Source: Bacteriovoracaceae bacterium
Lineage (GTDB): Bacteria > Bdellovibrionota > UBA1018
Direction: 5' to 3'
DNA length: 14,928 bases
Assembly (NCBI GenBank): GCA_947500275.1
Contig: CANMSW010000024.1
Coordinates: 1-14,928 of the forward strand
Below the pieces are notes generated by a model. The model was not told the origin of the DNA. It was given only the letters and a program-made list of their open reading frames with translations, and searched no databases. The position numbers and the translations under genes are program-made. Shown piece by piece: positions 1 to 6,302 of the stretch; positions within the stretch are counted from its first letter, which is position 1, and each line of letters starts with the position of its first letter.

Positions 1-1889
1 ACGCCACGACGCTGGTTGATTTGGCCCATGACTGAACCTTGGAATTCTTCTGGAGCCTGAGTTTCGAGCTTCATGATTGGCTCGAGAACCGATGCGCCTG
101 CGTTTTCATAGGCTTCACGGAATGCCATCAATGACGCTGTCTTGAAGGACAATTCGTCAGAGTCAACATCGTGGTAAGCGCCGTCGTTGATCGTCACACG
201 GACGCCCACAATTGGGAATCCGATCAAACGACCTTCTTTGACCGCTTCAACGAAGCCTTTTTCGCAAGCTGGAATGAAGTTCCGTGGAATCACGCCGCCG
301 CCGATATCGTCCACAAACTCAAAGTTCGTTGCCGAGTCCGAAGGAAGTGGCTCGATGAATCCAGCCACACGTCCGAACTGACCTTTACCGCCGGACTGCT
401 TCTTGTGCGTGTAGTTGAATTTCGACTGCTTGGTGATGGTCTCGCGGAAAGCAACCTGAGGCTTACCGACTACGACTTCGCAGTTGTATTCGCGCTTAAT
501 CCGCTCGCAGTAAATCTCGAGGTGAAGTTCACCCATCCCCGAGATGATGGTCTGTGCAGACTCTTCATCGCGATGAACGCGGAACGTCGGATCTTCCTTC
601 GTGAACTTGTTCAGAGCCTTCGAGAAGTTCGTCTGACCCGCTTTGTCTTTCGGCGCAATCGCCAACGAGATCACGGCGTTCGGAATGAACATCGAAGTCA
701 TGGACACCTTGATGGTGCCGTCGGTGAACGTATCTCCCGATGCGCAATCCACACCGAAGAACGCCACAATATCACCCGCCTGGGCGTATTCGATGTCATT
801 CATTTCGTCAGCGTGCATTTGAACCAAGCGAGGCACTTTAACTTTCTTGTCGTTCGCCGAGTTAAAAATCACATCACCTTTGTTCACCTTACCTTGGTAA
901 ACGCGCATGTAGGTGAGCTGACCGTAGCGACCTTCGTCGAGTTTGAACGCCAAGGCTACGAAAGGCTTCTCCGGATCAGACTCGAGAATCACTTTCTCTT
1001 CGTTGTTGTTCTGATCGAGAGCGATGTTTTCGCGCTCAGTTGGATTTGGGAGGTAGTAAGTCACTGCGTCGAGAAGCAGCTGCACGCCTTTGTTTTTGTA
1101 AGCGGAGCCCGTCATAACTGGAGTGAACTGAAGCGACAATGTCGCCTTACGAATCGCAAGGCGAAGCTCGTCTACAGTCACATCTTGGCCTTCCAAGTAC
1201 TTCATTCCGACGGTTTCGTCGAACTCGCCGACTGCTGCGATCAGCTCTTCACGGTGCTCTTTGCAAGTAGTCATGATTTCAGCAGGAATGGCTTCTTCAC
1301 GGATGTGCTCACCGTTGTCGCCGTCGAAGTAGAAAGCCTTCATTTGGACGAGGTCCACGACGCCTTTGAACTGATCTTCAGCGCCGATTGGATAGGTGAT
1401 CAGATGGGCGTTGTGAGCGAGCTTCTCACGGAGCATTTTCACGCCGCGGAAAGGGTTCGCGCCAGCGCGGTCCATTTTGTTGACGAAGCAAATGCGAGGC
1501 ACTTTGTAGCGCTTCATTTGGCGGTCAACGGTGATGGACTGAGACTGAACGCCTGCCACCGAGCAGAGCACGAGAACGGCGCCATCGAGAACACGGAGGG
1601 AGCGTTCCACTTCGATCGTGAAGTCCACGTGTCCGGGAGTGTCGATCAAGTTGATGTTGTAGCCTTTCCACATGCAGAACGTGGCGGCGGATTGAATTGT
1701 GATCCCTTTTTCGCGCTCAAGATCCATGAAGTCCATGGTGGCGCCGACTTGGTCCTTGCCCTTCACTTCGTGAATGGCGTGAATCCGCTTCGTGTAGAAA
1801 AGGATCCGCTCAGAGAGGGTGGTCTTACCAGAGTCGATGTGTGCCGAAATCCCGATGTTCCGGACTTTATCCATTGAAATCGCAGCCAT
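1..1889 (-). CDS. fusA: Elongation factor G, mitochondrial EFG1-like (spd) type; C-terminus cut by the window edge
   Basis: Translational GTPase that moves tRNA and mRNA through the ribosome after peptide transfer; cytoplasmic. About 629 residues are visible and the frame is open to base 1, so roughly the last 60-80 residues of domains IV/V are missing. Motifs seen: P-loop AHIDSGKTT (16-24), GITI (62-65), DTPGH (83-87), NKMD (137-140) and the GSA-type motif near 261-263. FGVDCASGDTFTD (378-390), GRYGQLTY (320-327) and the motif GKPQVAFRETI resemble mitochondrial EFG1 more than the usual bacterial EF-G. The start ATG (1887-1889) has AGGAG 10 nt upstream (1900-1904); a second Met at codon 6 is less well placed. 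The gene is not preceded by rpsL-rpsG; its upstream neighbour is the divergent orn, so it has its own promoter and leader. The family call is secure; the subtype rests on remembered motif comparison. Confidence 0.96.
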   Translation of the reverse strand, partial: MAAISMDKVRNIGISAHIDSGKTTLSERILFYTKRIHAIHEVKGKDQVGATMDFMDLEREKGITIQSAATFCMWKGYNINLIDTPGHVDFTIEVERSLRVLDGAVLVLCSVAGVQSQSITVDRQMKRYKVPRICFVNKMDRAGANPFRGVKMLREKLAHNAHLITYPIGAEDQFKGVVDLVQMKAFYFDGDNGEHIREEAIPAEIMTTCKEHREELIAAVGEFDETVGMKYLEGQDVTVDELRLAIRKATLSLQFTPVMTGSAYKNKGVQLLLDAVTYYLPNPTERENIALDQNNNEEKVILESDPEKPFVALAFKLDEGRYGQLTYMRVYQGKVNKGDVIFNSANDKKVKVPRLVQMHADEMNDIEYAQAGDIVAFFGVDCASGDTFTDGTIKVSMTSMFIPNAVISLAIAPKDKAGQTNFSKALNKFTKEDPTFRVHRDEESAQTIISGMGELHLEIYCERIKREYNCEVVVGKPQVAFRETITKQSKFNYTHKKQSGGKGQFGRVAGFIEPLPSDSATNFEFVDDIGGGVIPRNFIPACEKGFVEAVKEGRLIGFPIVGVRVTINDGAYHDVDSDELSFKTASLMAFREAYENAGASVLEPIMKLETQAPEEFQGSVMGQINQRRG

Positions 1890-1903
1890 GTGCAACAGTC
1901 TCC

Positions 1904-1986
1904 TGAATCGTCTGATTCATACTTGTGTCTCAGGTTCCACAGTGGTGTGGCCTGAAACGGATGCATCGTGATCAACCAAAATGATC
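1904..1986 (-). promoter_or_regulatory. Structured fusA leader with three hairpins, the last touching the Shine-Dalgarno
   Basis: Read in the fusA direction, the leader can form three hairpins. The first has 5-bp arms GATCA/TGATC (1970-1974 with 1982-1986). The second is a 10-bp stem with a two-base bulge (1930-1934 and 1937-1941 with 1946-1955; bulge at 1935-1936). The third is a 6-bp stem TGAATC/GATTCA (1904-1909 with 1914-1919, loop 1910-1913). The foot of the third shares base 1904 with the AGGAG ribosome binding site at 1900-1904. This could tune translation of fusA, but only the base pairing is seen; a regulatory role is inference. Confidence 0.3.
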
Positions 1987-2000
1987 GGATTGTTCGCGGC

Positions 2001-2029
2001 ATCTAACCGAAAAGATAGGGGGGAAGCAA
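2001..2029 (-). promoter_or_regulatory. Candidate fusA promoter
   Basis: On the minus strand TTGCTT (2024-2029) and TTAGAT (2001-2006) are 17 nt apart, a correct sigma70 spacing. Each box matches only 3 of 6 consensus positions. It would start transcription near 1994 and give a leader of about 105 nt carrying the three hairpins. Weak evidence from sequence alone. Confidence 0.25.
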
Positions 2030-2172
2030 GCGCGGATTCATCGAGCCTTTTAATCTCAGAGCGACCCACTCAGCCCCAGCCCTATTGCCCTGCACCCACC
2101 CTTGGGATGTCGACCTGGAGCCCTGCCGGAATCCAGAAAAAGGGGGCACCGTCCCCACTGGGAACTTTCACT

Positions 2173-2201
2173 TTGACCCAGGCGGCGACATTGCCTAGCC
2201 T
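2173..2201 (+). promoter_or_regulatory. Candidate orn promoter giving a near-leaderless mRNA
   Basis: TTGACC (2173-2178, 5 of 6 to the -35 consensus) is followed after 17 nt by TAGCCT (2196-2201, 3 of 6 to the -10). The -10 ends 9 nt before the orn ATG, so transcription would begin about 2-4 nt before the start codon. No Shine-Dalgarno is visible there, which fits a leaderless transcript. Confidence 0.35.
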
Positions 2202-2210
2202 GCGAGAGCC

Positions 2211-2789
2211 ATGACAGACACCCCGAACGCTCTCGCCCCCTCTACCCCCCCTGCCTCCAAGACCAAACTCCTCTGGGTTGATCTCGAGATGACAGGACTC
2301 GACGACGTCAAAGACAGTATTTTGGAAGTGGCGGCCATCGTCACCGACATGGAGTTCAAAGCCCTCGAAACACTCCACCATGTGGTCTATCAACCGGACG
2401 AAGTTCTCAAAAACATGAACGACTGGTGCAAAGATCACCATGGTCGAAGCGGACTCTCAGCTGAGGTCCCCCTGGGGACTCCGCTCGCCCAAGTCGAGCA
2501 GAATTTAATTGCACTCGCCGGCCGTCACTTTGGCGCGAAACAGCGCATAGTTTTGGCCGGAAATTCGATCGGCAACGATCGCCGTTTTATCGATCGATAC
2601 CTCCCTCATTTCGCGCAGCTGCTCCATTACCGAATGATTGACGTGAGCTCATTTAAGGAGATTTACCGGGAAAAGTACGGACTCGGCTTCAACAAGTCCA
2701 ATGCGCACCGAGCCGTAGGCGATATTCAAGAATCGATTCGAGAACTGCAGTACTACCTCTCGTTCGTCCAAGTCCCCGCCAAGAAGTAA
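2211..2789 (+). CDS. orn: Oligoribonuclease
   Basis: 3'-5' exoribonuclease that degrades RNA dinucleotides and very short oligomers to mononucleotides, the last step of RNA decay and of pGpG removal in cyclic-di-GMP turnover; cytoplasmic, Mg/Mn-dependent. The DEDDh residues are in place: D24 and E26 in WVDLEMTGLD, D123 in GNSIGNDRRF, H166 and D171 in AHRAVGDI. At 192 residues it is slightly longer than E. coli Orn (about 181), mainly through a Pro/Ser/Thr-rich N-terminal stretch of some 16 residues. The start is fixed by an in-frame TAG at 2196-2198, leaving ATG 2211 as the only usable codon, with only a weak GAGAG nearby. The stop is 11 nt before the next gene, so the two are probably co-transcribed. 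Confidence 0.96.
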   Translation: MTDTPNALAPSTPPASKTKLLWVDLEMTGLDDVKDSILEVAAIVTDMEFKALETLHHVVYQPDEVLKNMNDWCKDHHGRSGLSAEVPLGTPLAQVEQNLIALAGRHFGAKQRIVLAGNSIGNDRRFIDRYLPHFAQLLHYRMIDVSSFKEIYREKYGLGFNKSNAHRAVGDIQESIRELQYYLSFVQVPAKK

Positions 2790-2800
2790 AAAGGATTGTT

Positions 2801-3271
2801 ATGTGCTCGGATCACGCCTGCGATACGGAACTCGCTCTCCAACCCCCCAAGGCCTACGACCGAGCTCGCCCGACCTTTGAGTCGATCTATATGCAACTTG
2901 CCGGCACGTTAGCCGCTCGCTCTACCTGCCGACGTCTGAACGTGGGCACCGTCATCACTTCTACCGATTACCGAAAAGTGTTGTCAGTTGGTTACAACGG
3001 AAACGCCACAGGCCTTCCGAATGGCTGCGATCGTGACGAACCGGGAAACTGCGGCTGCCTTCATTCAGAAGAAAACGCCGTCATTAATTGCGACGCGCCT
3101 CGACACGTTGAGAAAATTGTCTTTGTCACGCACCTGCCTTGCGTTCAGTGCGCGAAACGACTCATCAATCTGGGCAACGTCCAGAAAATCTTCTATCGCG
3201 ATGAATATCGAATTCGCGACTCCGTAGCAGTCCTTCAATCGGTCGGGATTGAAGTCGCGCAACTGATCTAG
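2801..3271 (+). CDS. Deoxycytidylate (dCMP) deaminase family protein, ComEB-like
   Basis: Zinc-dependent deaminase of the cytidine/deoxycytidylate family. The likely reaction is dCMP to dUMP, feeding thymidylate synthesis. Zinc ligands H88, C114 and C117 and catalytic E90 are visible in LHSEENAV and PCVQC. The first motif reads HSE where HAE is usual. Extra cysteines C76, C84 and C86 before the motif recall the structural zinc site of phage-type dCMP deaminases. At 156 residues it is of normal length, with about 24 non-conserved residues before the domain. ATG 2801 follows AAGGA (2791-2795) at 5 nt, in an apparent operon with orn. The family is secure; dCMP rather than a related substrate is inferred from overall resemblance. 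Its TAG overlaps the TAG of xthA on the other strand. Confidence 0.88.
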   Translation: MCSDHACDTELALQPPKAYDRARPTFESIYMQLAGTLAARSTCRRLNVGTVITSTDYRKVLSVGYNGNATGLPNGCDRDEPGNCGCLHSEENAVINCDAPRHVEKIVFVTHLPCVQCAKRLINLGNVQKIFYRDEYRIRDSVAVLQSVGIEVAQLI

Positions 3272-4035
3272 TCTTTTACCCAAAGTTCGACCGGACAGTG
3301 ATCCGAACCCTTGATGTGAGGCTGAATCCCCGCATTGGCGAGCCGATCCGAGAACTCGGGATTCACGACATGGTAGTCCAGGCGCCATCCGATATTCCGT
3401 TCCCGAATCCCCGGGCGATAGCTCCACCAAGTGTAATGCCCGGGCCCGGGTTCGCGTGCCCGGAAGGTGTCGATATAACCCTTACGATCAATCAATTCAT
3501 CCATCCAAGCTCTCTCTTCAGGTAAAAAGCCGGCATTGTTTTCATTCTGCTTGGGATTTTTTAAGTCGATGGACCGATGAGAAATATTGAAATCTCCACA
3601 AAGAACCACGTGTTTACCTTGGGCTCGATAACCCTCGAGTAATTTCAGCATTTCCCGGCAAAACTCGAGCTTGAATCCTAAGCGCGCGGCATCGCGCTGA
3701 CTATTAGGAAAATAAGAAGTGATATAAATAAAATCTTTGAACTCCAACTGCAGGACCCGACCTTCGCGGTCGATTTCTTCGTGACCAAGTCCATAAATGA
3801 CATTTAGGGGTTCTTTTCGTGTGAAGGCGGCTACTCCGCTGTAACCCGGCTTCCGGGCAGGATGCCAAAAGGCATGTCGCCCCCCTGGATTTCGAAGCGC
3901 AGGCTCGATTTGCTCCGGGAAGGCTTTAATTTCTTGCACACCGACGATATCGGCATCCTGTTCATTGAACCAATCCAAAAACCCACCGCGCCCCGCTGCG
4001 CGGATTCCGTTCACATTCCAGCAAAGAAGTTTCAT
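3268..4035 (-). CDS. xthA: Exodeoxyribonuclease III / AP endonuclease
   Basis: Base-excision-repair enzyme that cuts DNA 5' of abasic sites and removes 3' blocking groups; cytoplasmic, Mg-dependent. It belongs to the endonuclease/exonuclease/phosphatase fold. Active-site residues are visible: N7 in WNVNGIR, E35 in QEIKA, Y108 in SYFPN, D148 and N150 in GDFN, and D245/H246 in the C-terminal SDHCPVE. At 255 residues it is full length for the ExoA/XthA family. ATG 4035 opens directly on the conserved MKLLCWNVNG. The ribosome binding site is poor; a purine run (GAGGGGG) lies too far upstream. Starting 35 nt after the stop of the secreted-protein gene on the same strand, it may be read through from that promoter. 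It is convergent and overlapping at the stop with the deaminase gene, with no terminator between them. Confidence 0.95.
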   Translation of the reverse strand: MKLLCWNVNGIRAAGRGGFLDWFNEQDADIVGVQEIKAFPEQIEPALRNPGGRHAFWHPARKPGYSGVAAFTRKEPLNVIYGLGHEEIDREGRVLQLEFKDFIYITSYFPNSQRDAARLGFKLEFCREMLKLLEGYRAQGKHVVLCGDFNISHRSIDLKNPKQNENNAGFLPEERAWMDELIDRKGYIDTFRAREPGPGHYTWWSYRPGIRERNIGWRLDYHVVNPEFSDRLANAGIQPHIKGSDHCPVELWVKD

Positions 4036-4070
4036 GAAGCCGGACCGTAAAACAGAACCCCCTCTTTGGG

Positions 4071-4514
4071 CTATGAGTTTTCATGAGTGAACGACAGGAA
4101 CGAAGATCCTTTTTTCTGTGAAACGTCCACCTTTCTCTCCTTCACCTGAACGCGCCCCCTCGTAGACCTTGGAATCAAGTAACAGCGGGCTGAAACACAA
4201 AAACAAGGTCCATCTGAATCGGCACCATCGCAATCCTCGCAGGCGGCTACCGATCCGTCATACTTGAACCATTCCCAACCTATGCAATCGTAATCCTCAT
4301 TTTCTTGCCATTTCATAGTTACTTGAAGCCTTCGACCCAAGTCCTGAACCGAAGCCTCATACACCCGGTCCATCGAGTAATTGAACGAGGGATCCGCGGT
4401 CATCCTCGCGCAACCTTTTACGACTGCAAGCTCTGACGAAATTCGCACATCCGACGCTTGCACCTGTGTGCACGTCGAAATCAAGAACCCAAGAAGCGTC
4501 ACAAGGTAAACCAT
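4071..4514 (-). CDS. Small secreted cysteine-rich protein of unknown function
   Basis: I do not recognise this 147-residue protein. It opens with a hydrophobic segment and a plausible signal-peptidase I site after VQA (residue 20), so it is probably exported. STC at 13-15 is a poor lipobox, so a lipoprotein is less likely. The mature part has seven cysteines (35, 77, 92, 95, 104, 106, 111), with a C-x2-C and a C-x-C-x4-C cluster around an acidic stretch, and a basic C-terminal third. Disulfides or metal binding are possible. The signal peptide lacks the usual basic residues before its core. ATG 4514 has a good AGGGAG 9-10 nt upstream, and no better start lies upstream in frame, which supports a real gene. 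It is followed 35 nt later by xthA on the same strand. Confidence 0.65.
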   Translation of the reverse strand: MVYLVTLLGFLISTCTQVQASDVRISSELAVVKGCARMTADPSFNYSMDRVYEASVQDLGRRLQVTMKWQENEDYDCIGWEWFKYDGSVAACEDCDGADSDGPCFCVSARCYLIPRSTRGRVQVKERKVDVSQKKGSSFLSFTHENS

Positions 4515-4619
4515 TTCGAGTATCTCCCTTTTCAGATCAAAAAATAGGACTGAAACAGAAGAACACCATGAGCCAGTCCGATTCGGAAACCCTCACGTGT
4601 GAACTTCATCACACCCGGT

Positions 4620-4687
4620 TGCGGGATCGCCCACTGGGGCCCTCAGTCACCAGGACGAATTGTCCTCGAATCTGATGACTTCCCGCA
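4620..4687. promoter_or_regulatory. Possible folded RNA element between the secreted-protein gene and terC
   Basis: A 7-bp closing stem TGCGGGA/TCCCGCA (4620-4626 with 4681-4687) encloses a GCCC/GGGC hairpin (4629-4632 with 4637-4640). It also encloses an arm made of AGTCA/TGACT (4645-4649 with 4676-4680) and AGGAC/GTCCT (4652-4656 with 4662-4666). It is not a tRNA because there is no T-arm, and I do not see the conserved sequence of the yybP-ykoY manganese riboswitch often found before terC genes. A 7-bp stem can arise by chance in a region this size, so confidence is low. It could serve either flanking gene. Confidence 0.18.
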
Positions 4688-4698
4688 CTGAATGGCTC

Positions 4699-4726
4699 TT
4701 GCAGTAAACCTCCTCCGTGCTAACGT
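4699..4726 (+). promoter_or_regulatory. Candidate terC promoter giving a near-leaderless mRNA
   Basis: TTGCAG (4699-4704) and TAACGT (4721-4726) are 16 nt apart. The -10 ends 9 nt before the terC ATG, the same geometry as at orn. The ATG has no Shine-Dalgarno; a CCTCCTCC run lies upstream instead. Box matches are 4 of 6 and 3 of 6, so this is only suggestive. Confidence 0.25.
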
Positions 4727-4735
4727 CCCGAAACT

Positions 4736-5476
4736 ATGAATCCTGAACTTTTAGGTCTACTCGCAAGCCTCTCTACCCTCACCGCACTCGAAGTGGTTCT
4801 GGGGGTCGACAACGTGATTTTCATTTCGATTCTCACGTCCCGCTTGCCACTCCACCTTCGAGAAAAGGCGCGCAAAACTGGAATTCTTCTTGCGCTCGGA
4901 ATGCGGCTCATCTTGCTCTCTCTTCTCTCGTGGATCACCCAACTCACCACTCCGCTTTTCACGGTGTCGGGCATTGAATTCACCGGTAAGTCGATCATCC
5001 TTCTGCTGGGCGGGCTCTTTTTGCTCTACAAATCCACGATGGAGATCCACGCTAAACTCGAAGGCGAAGATCACGGCCCCGAGGGAGCCGGACAGGGAGC
5101 AACGTTCGCAGGGGTACTTGTTCAAGTTGCGCTCCTCGACCTTGTTTTCTCGCTGGACTCCGTCATCACTGCAGTAGGGATGGCTCAGAATCTTTCAGTC
5201 ATGGTTGCCGCGAACGTCTTGGCGATGGGCGTGATGTGGTTTTCGGGAAAAGCGATTGGTGACTTCGTGCATCGCCACCCCACGTTCAAAGTGCTCGCGT
5301 TGAGCTTCCTACTGATGATCGGCTTGATGCTCGTGGCCGAAGGTGTGGGATTCCATATTCCTAAAGGCTACGTGTACTTTGCCATGGCTTTCAGCTCGAG
5401 CGTTGAATTCGTGAACATGCGCATTCGAAAAAAGGGTTCTCCCGTGGAACTGCATCAAAGCAAGATATTGGATTAA
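4736..5476 (+). CDS. TerC-family integral membrane protein (YgdQ-like)
   Basis: Inner-membrane protein of the TerC family, whose studied members (such as E. coli Alx and the Bacillus MeeF/MeeY pair) move metal ions, notably manganese, out of the cytoplasm. At 246 residues with about seven hydrophobic segments, it closely resembles E. coli YgdQ. The family's acidic membrane residues are present: E19 and D25 in EVVLGVDN, and D135 and D141 in LLDLVFSLDSV. The conserved late motifs PKGYVYFAMAFS and VEFVN are also seen. An acidic, glycine-rich loop (about 109-121) separates two halves. The start is bounded by an in-frame TAA at 4721-4723 and lacks a ribosome binding site, yet it matches the family N-terminus. 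The ion carried cannot be read from the sequence. The next gene on the strand begins 99 nt downstream. Confidence 0.9.
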   Translation: MNPELLGLLASLSTLTALEVVLGVDNVIFISILTSRLPLHLREKARKTGILLALGMRLILLSLLSWITQLTTPLFTVSGIEFTGKSIILLLGGLFLLYKSTMEIHAKLEGEDHGPEGAGQGATFAGVLVQVALLDLVFSLDSVITAVGMAQNLSVMVAANVLAMGVMWFSGKAIGDFVHRHPTFKVLALSFLLMIGLMLVAEGVGFHIPKGYVYFAMAFSSSVEFVNMRIRKKGSPVELHQSKILD

Positions 5477-5483
5477 AAATTGC

Positions 5484-5555
5484 TGAGCTGACTGAAAAAT
5501 TTGAGTCAAAATGACTCAAAACATGAATGAGGCGCAGAACGCGCTCAGTAGCTCA
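5484..5555 (+). promoter_or_regulatory. Candidate cis-regulatory RNA (three-way junction) upstream of the thioredoxin-like gene
   Basis: The gap between terC and the next gene can fold into three helices. P1 is 10 bp with one bulged G at 5490 (5484-5489 and 5491-5494 with 5546-5555). P2 is a 9-bp perfect hairpin TTTGAGTCA-AAA-TGACTCAAA (5500-5508 with 5512-5520). P3 is GGCGC-AGAAC-GCGCT (5531-5535 with 5541-5545, one G-U pair). P3 abuts the 3' strand of P1 with no spacer, so they could stack. The element ends 6 nt before the AAAGGA ribosome binding site (5562-5567). It resembles no riboswitch class I can name. Alternatively the P2 dyad is a protein-binding operator in DNA. Confidence 0.35.
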
Positions 5556-5575
5556 CTCGGAAAAGGATATCTCTC

Positions 5576-6151
5576 ATGGCACTGATCTCTTCAAAAAGCT
5601 TTGATCAAGGTCCGAAACTGGGTTTCGTTGCGCCACCCTTTTCCCTTCCTGGCGTCGATGGGAAACTCTGGTCCCTGAGCTCCTTCACTGATCAAAAAGC
5701 GCTCCTCGTCGTTTTCATGTGCAATCACTGTCCTTACGTCATTGCAGTCCAAGAGCGGATCAACGGGCTTGCGAAGCGCTTTCAGAACCAAGGGCTCGCC
5801 GTCGTAGGAATCAACCCAAACGACTCCATTCGCTACCCCGCGGATTCGTTAGAGGCCATGAAAGTTCGCGCTCGTGAGCAGGGCTACGTTTTCCCGTACC
5901 TTCAAGACGAGTCTCAAGAAGTGGCCCGGGCTTACGACGCCGTGTGCACACCCGATCTCTACCTATTTGGGAAATCGAACGAGGAATTCACGCTCCGATA
6001 TCACGGGCGCATCGATGACCACTGGAAGGACGCCTCCCAAGTCACGAGGCATGAACTCGCCGAAGCAATCGAGACAGTCCTACAGGGACAACTTCCTTCT
6101 GAAACCCAGCAGGCTTCCATGGGGTGCAGCATCAAGTGGAAGGCCAACTGA
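5576..6151 (+). CDS. Thioredoxin-like/redoxin protein with CNHC motif
   Basis: A 191-residue protein of the AhpC/TSA-redoxin, thioredoxin-fold superfamily. The N-terminal part (15-40) has the APPFSLPGVDGK signature of redoxins. C49-N-H-C52, in FMCNHCPYV, is the CxxC redox pair. V122-C123-T-P holds the cis-proline of the fold. The C-terminus ends in a GCSIKWK motif with a third cysteine, C184, that I recall as typical of this uncharacterised bacterial family. It probably works as a cytoplasmic thiol oxidoreductase or peroxidase; there is no signal peptide. The substrate is unknown. ATG 5576 has AAAGGA 8 nt upstream. It lies 99 nt behind terC on the same strand and may share its transcript, with the folded element in between. 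The gene to its right is convergent. Confidence 0.85.
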   Translation: MALISSKSFDQGPKLGFVAPPFSLPGVDGKLWSLSSFTDQKALLVVFMCNHCPYVIAVQERINGLAKRFQNQGLAVVGINPNDSIRYPADSLEAMKVRAREQGYVFPYLQDESQEVARAYDAVCTPDLYLFGKSNEEFTLRYHGRIDDHWKDASQVTRHELAEAIETVLQGQLPSETQQASMGCSIKWKAN

Positions 6152-6302
6152 ATGTGTGAATCAAGTTCATTCGCCGAATAACGCTATTTCCACTTTCAGA
6201 AAGAAAAATCGTCGAGCCGTATCTCCCATTCGGTTGGCATAGCCAGATTGATACGCAGGACCTGCGAGTGAGCCTTTCAACCCCATTGAGCCGGTAGAGG
6301 AT

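Larger units (their letters stand above)
1890..2210. other. Divergent intergenic region fusA/orn (321 bases)
   Basis: The fusA side (1890-2030) holds the ribosome binding site, leader hairpins and candidate promoter. The orn side (2170-2210) holds a candidate promoter. Between them, about 2040-2165, I see no gene, RNA or strong repeat. Short open frames cross the region on both strands, but they lack a ribosome binding site and resemble nothing I know. Confidence 0.7.

Noticed and set aside
171..1877. A 568-codon open frame on the plus strand opposite fusA
   Set aside because: The minus-strand frame gives an unmistakable EF-G through the same bases; the plus-strand product has no recognisable motif and is a codon-bias shadow.
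2082..2441. 119-codon minus-strand frame opposite the orn start
   Set aside because: Overlaps the conserved DEDDh region of orn and has no recognised features.
4466..4675. 69-codon plus-strand frame before terC
   Set aside because: Starts inside the secreted-protein gene, lacks a ribosome binding site and has no recognisable product.
4620..4687. tRNA gene suggested by a 7-bp acceptor-like stem
   Set aside because: No T-arm or TTCGA loop in the right place, no anticodon arm of proper size, and only 68 nt long on either strand.
4515..4735. yybP-ykoY manganese riboswitch before terC
   Set aside because: The conserved loop sequences of that class are not visible.
6254..6266. Small hairpin CGCAG-GAC-CTGCG between the convergent thioredoxin-like and acetyltransferase genes, considered as a terminator
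   Set aside because: Only 5 bp and no U-run on either side; too weak to list as a terminator.
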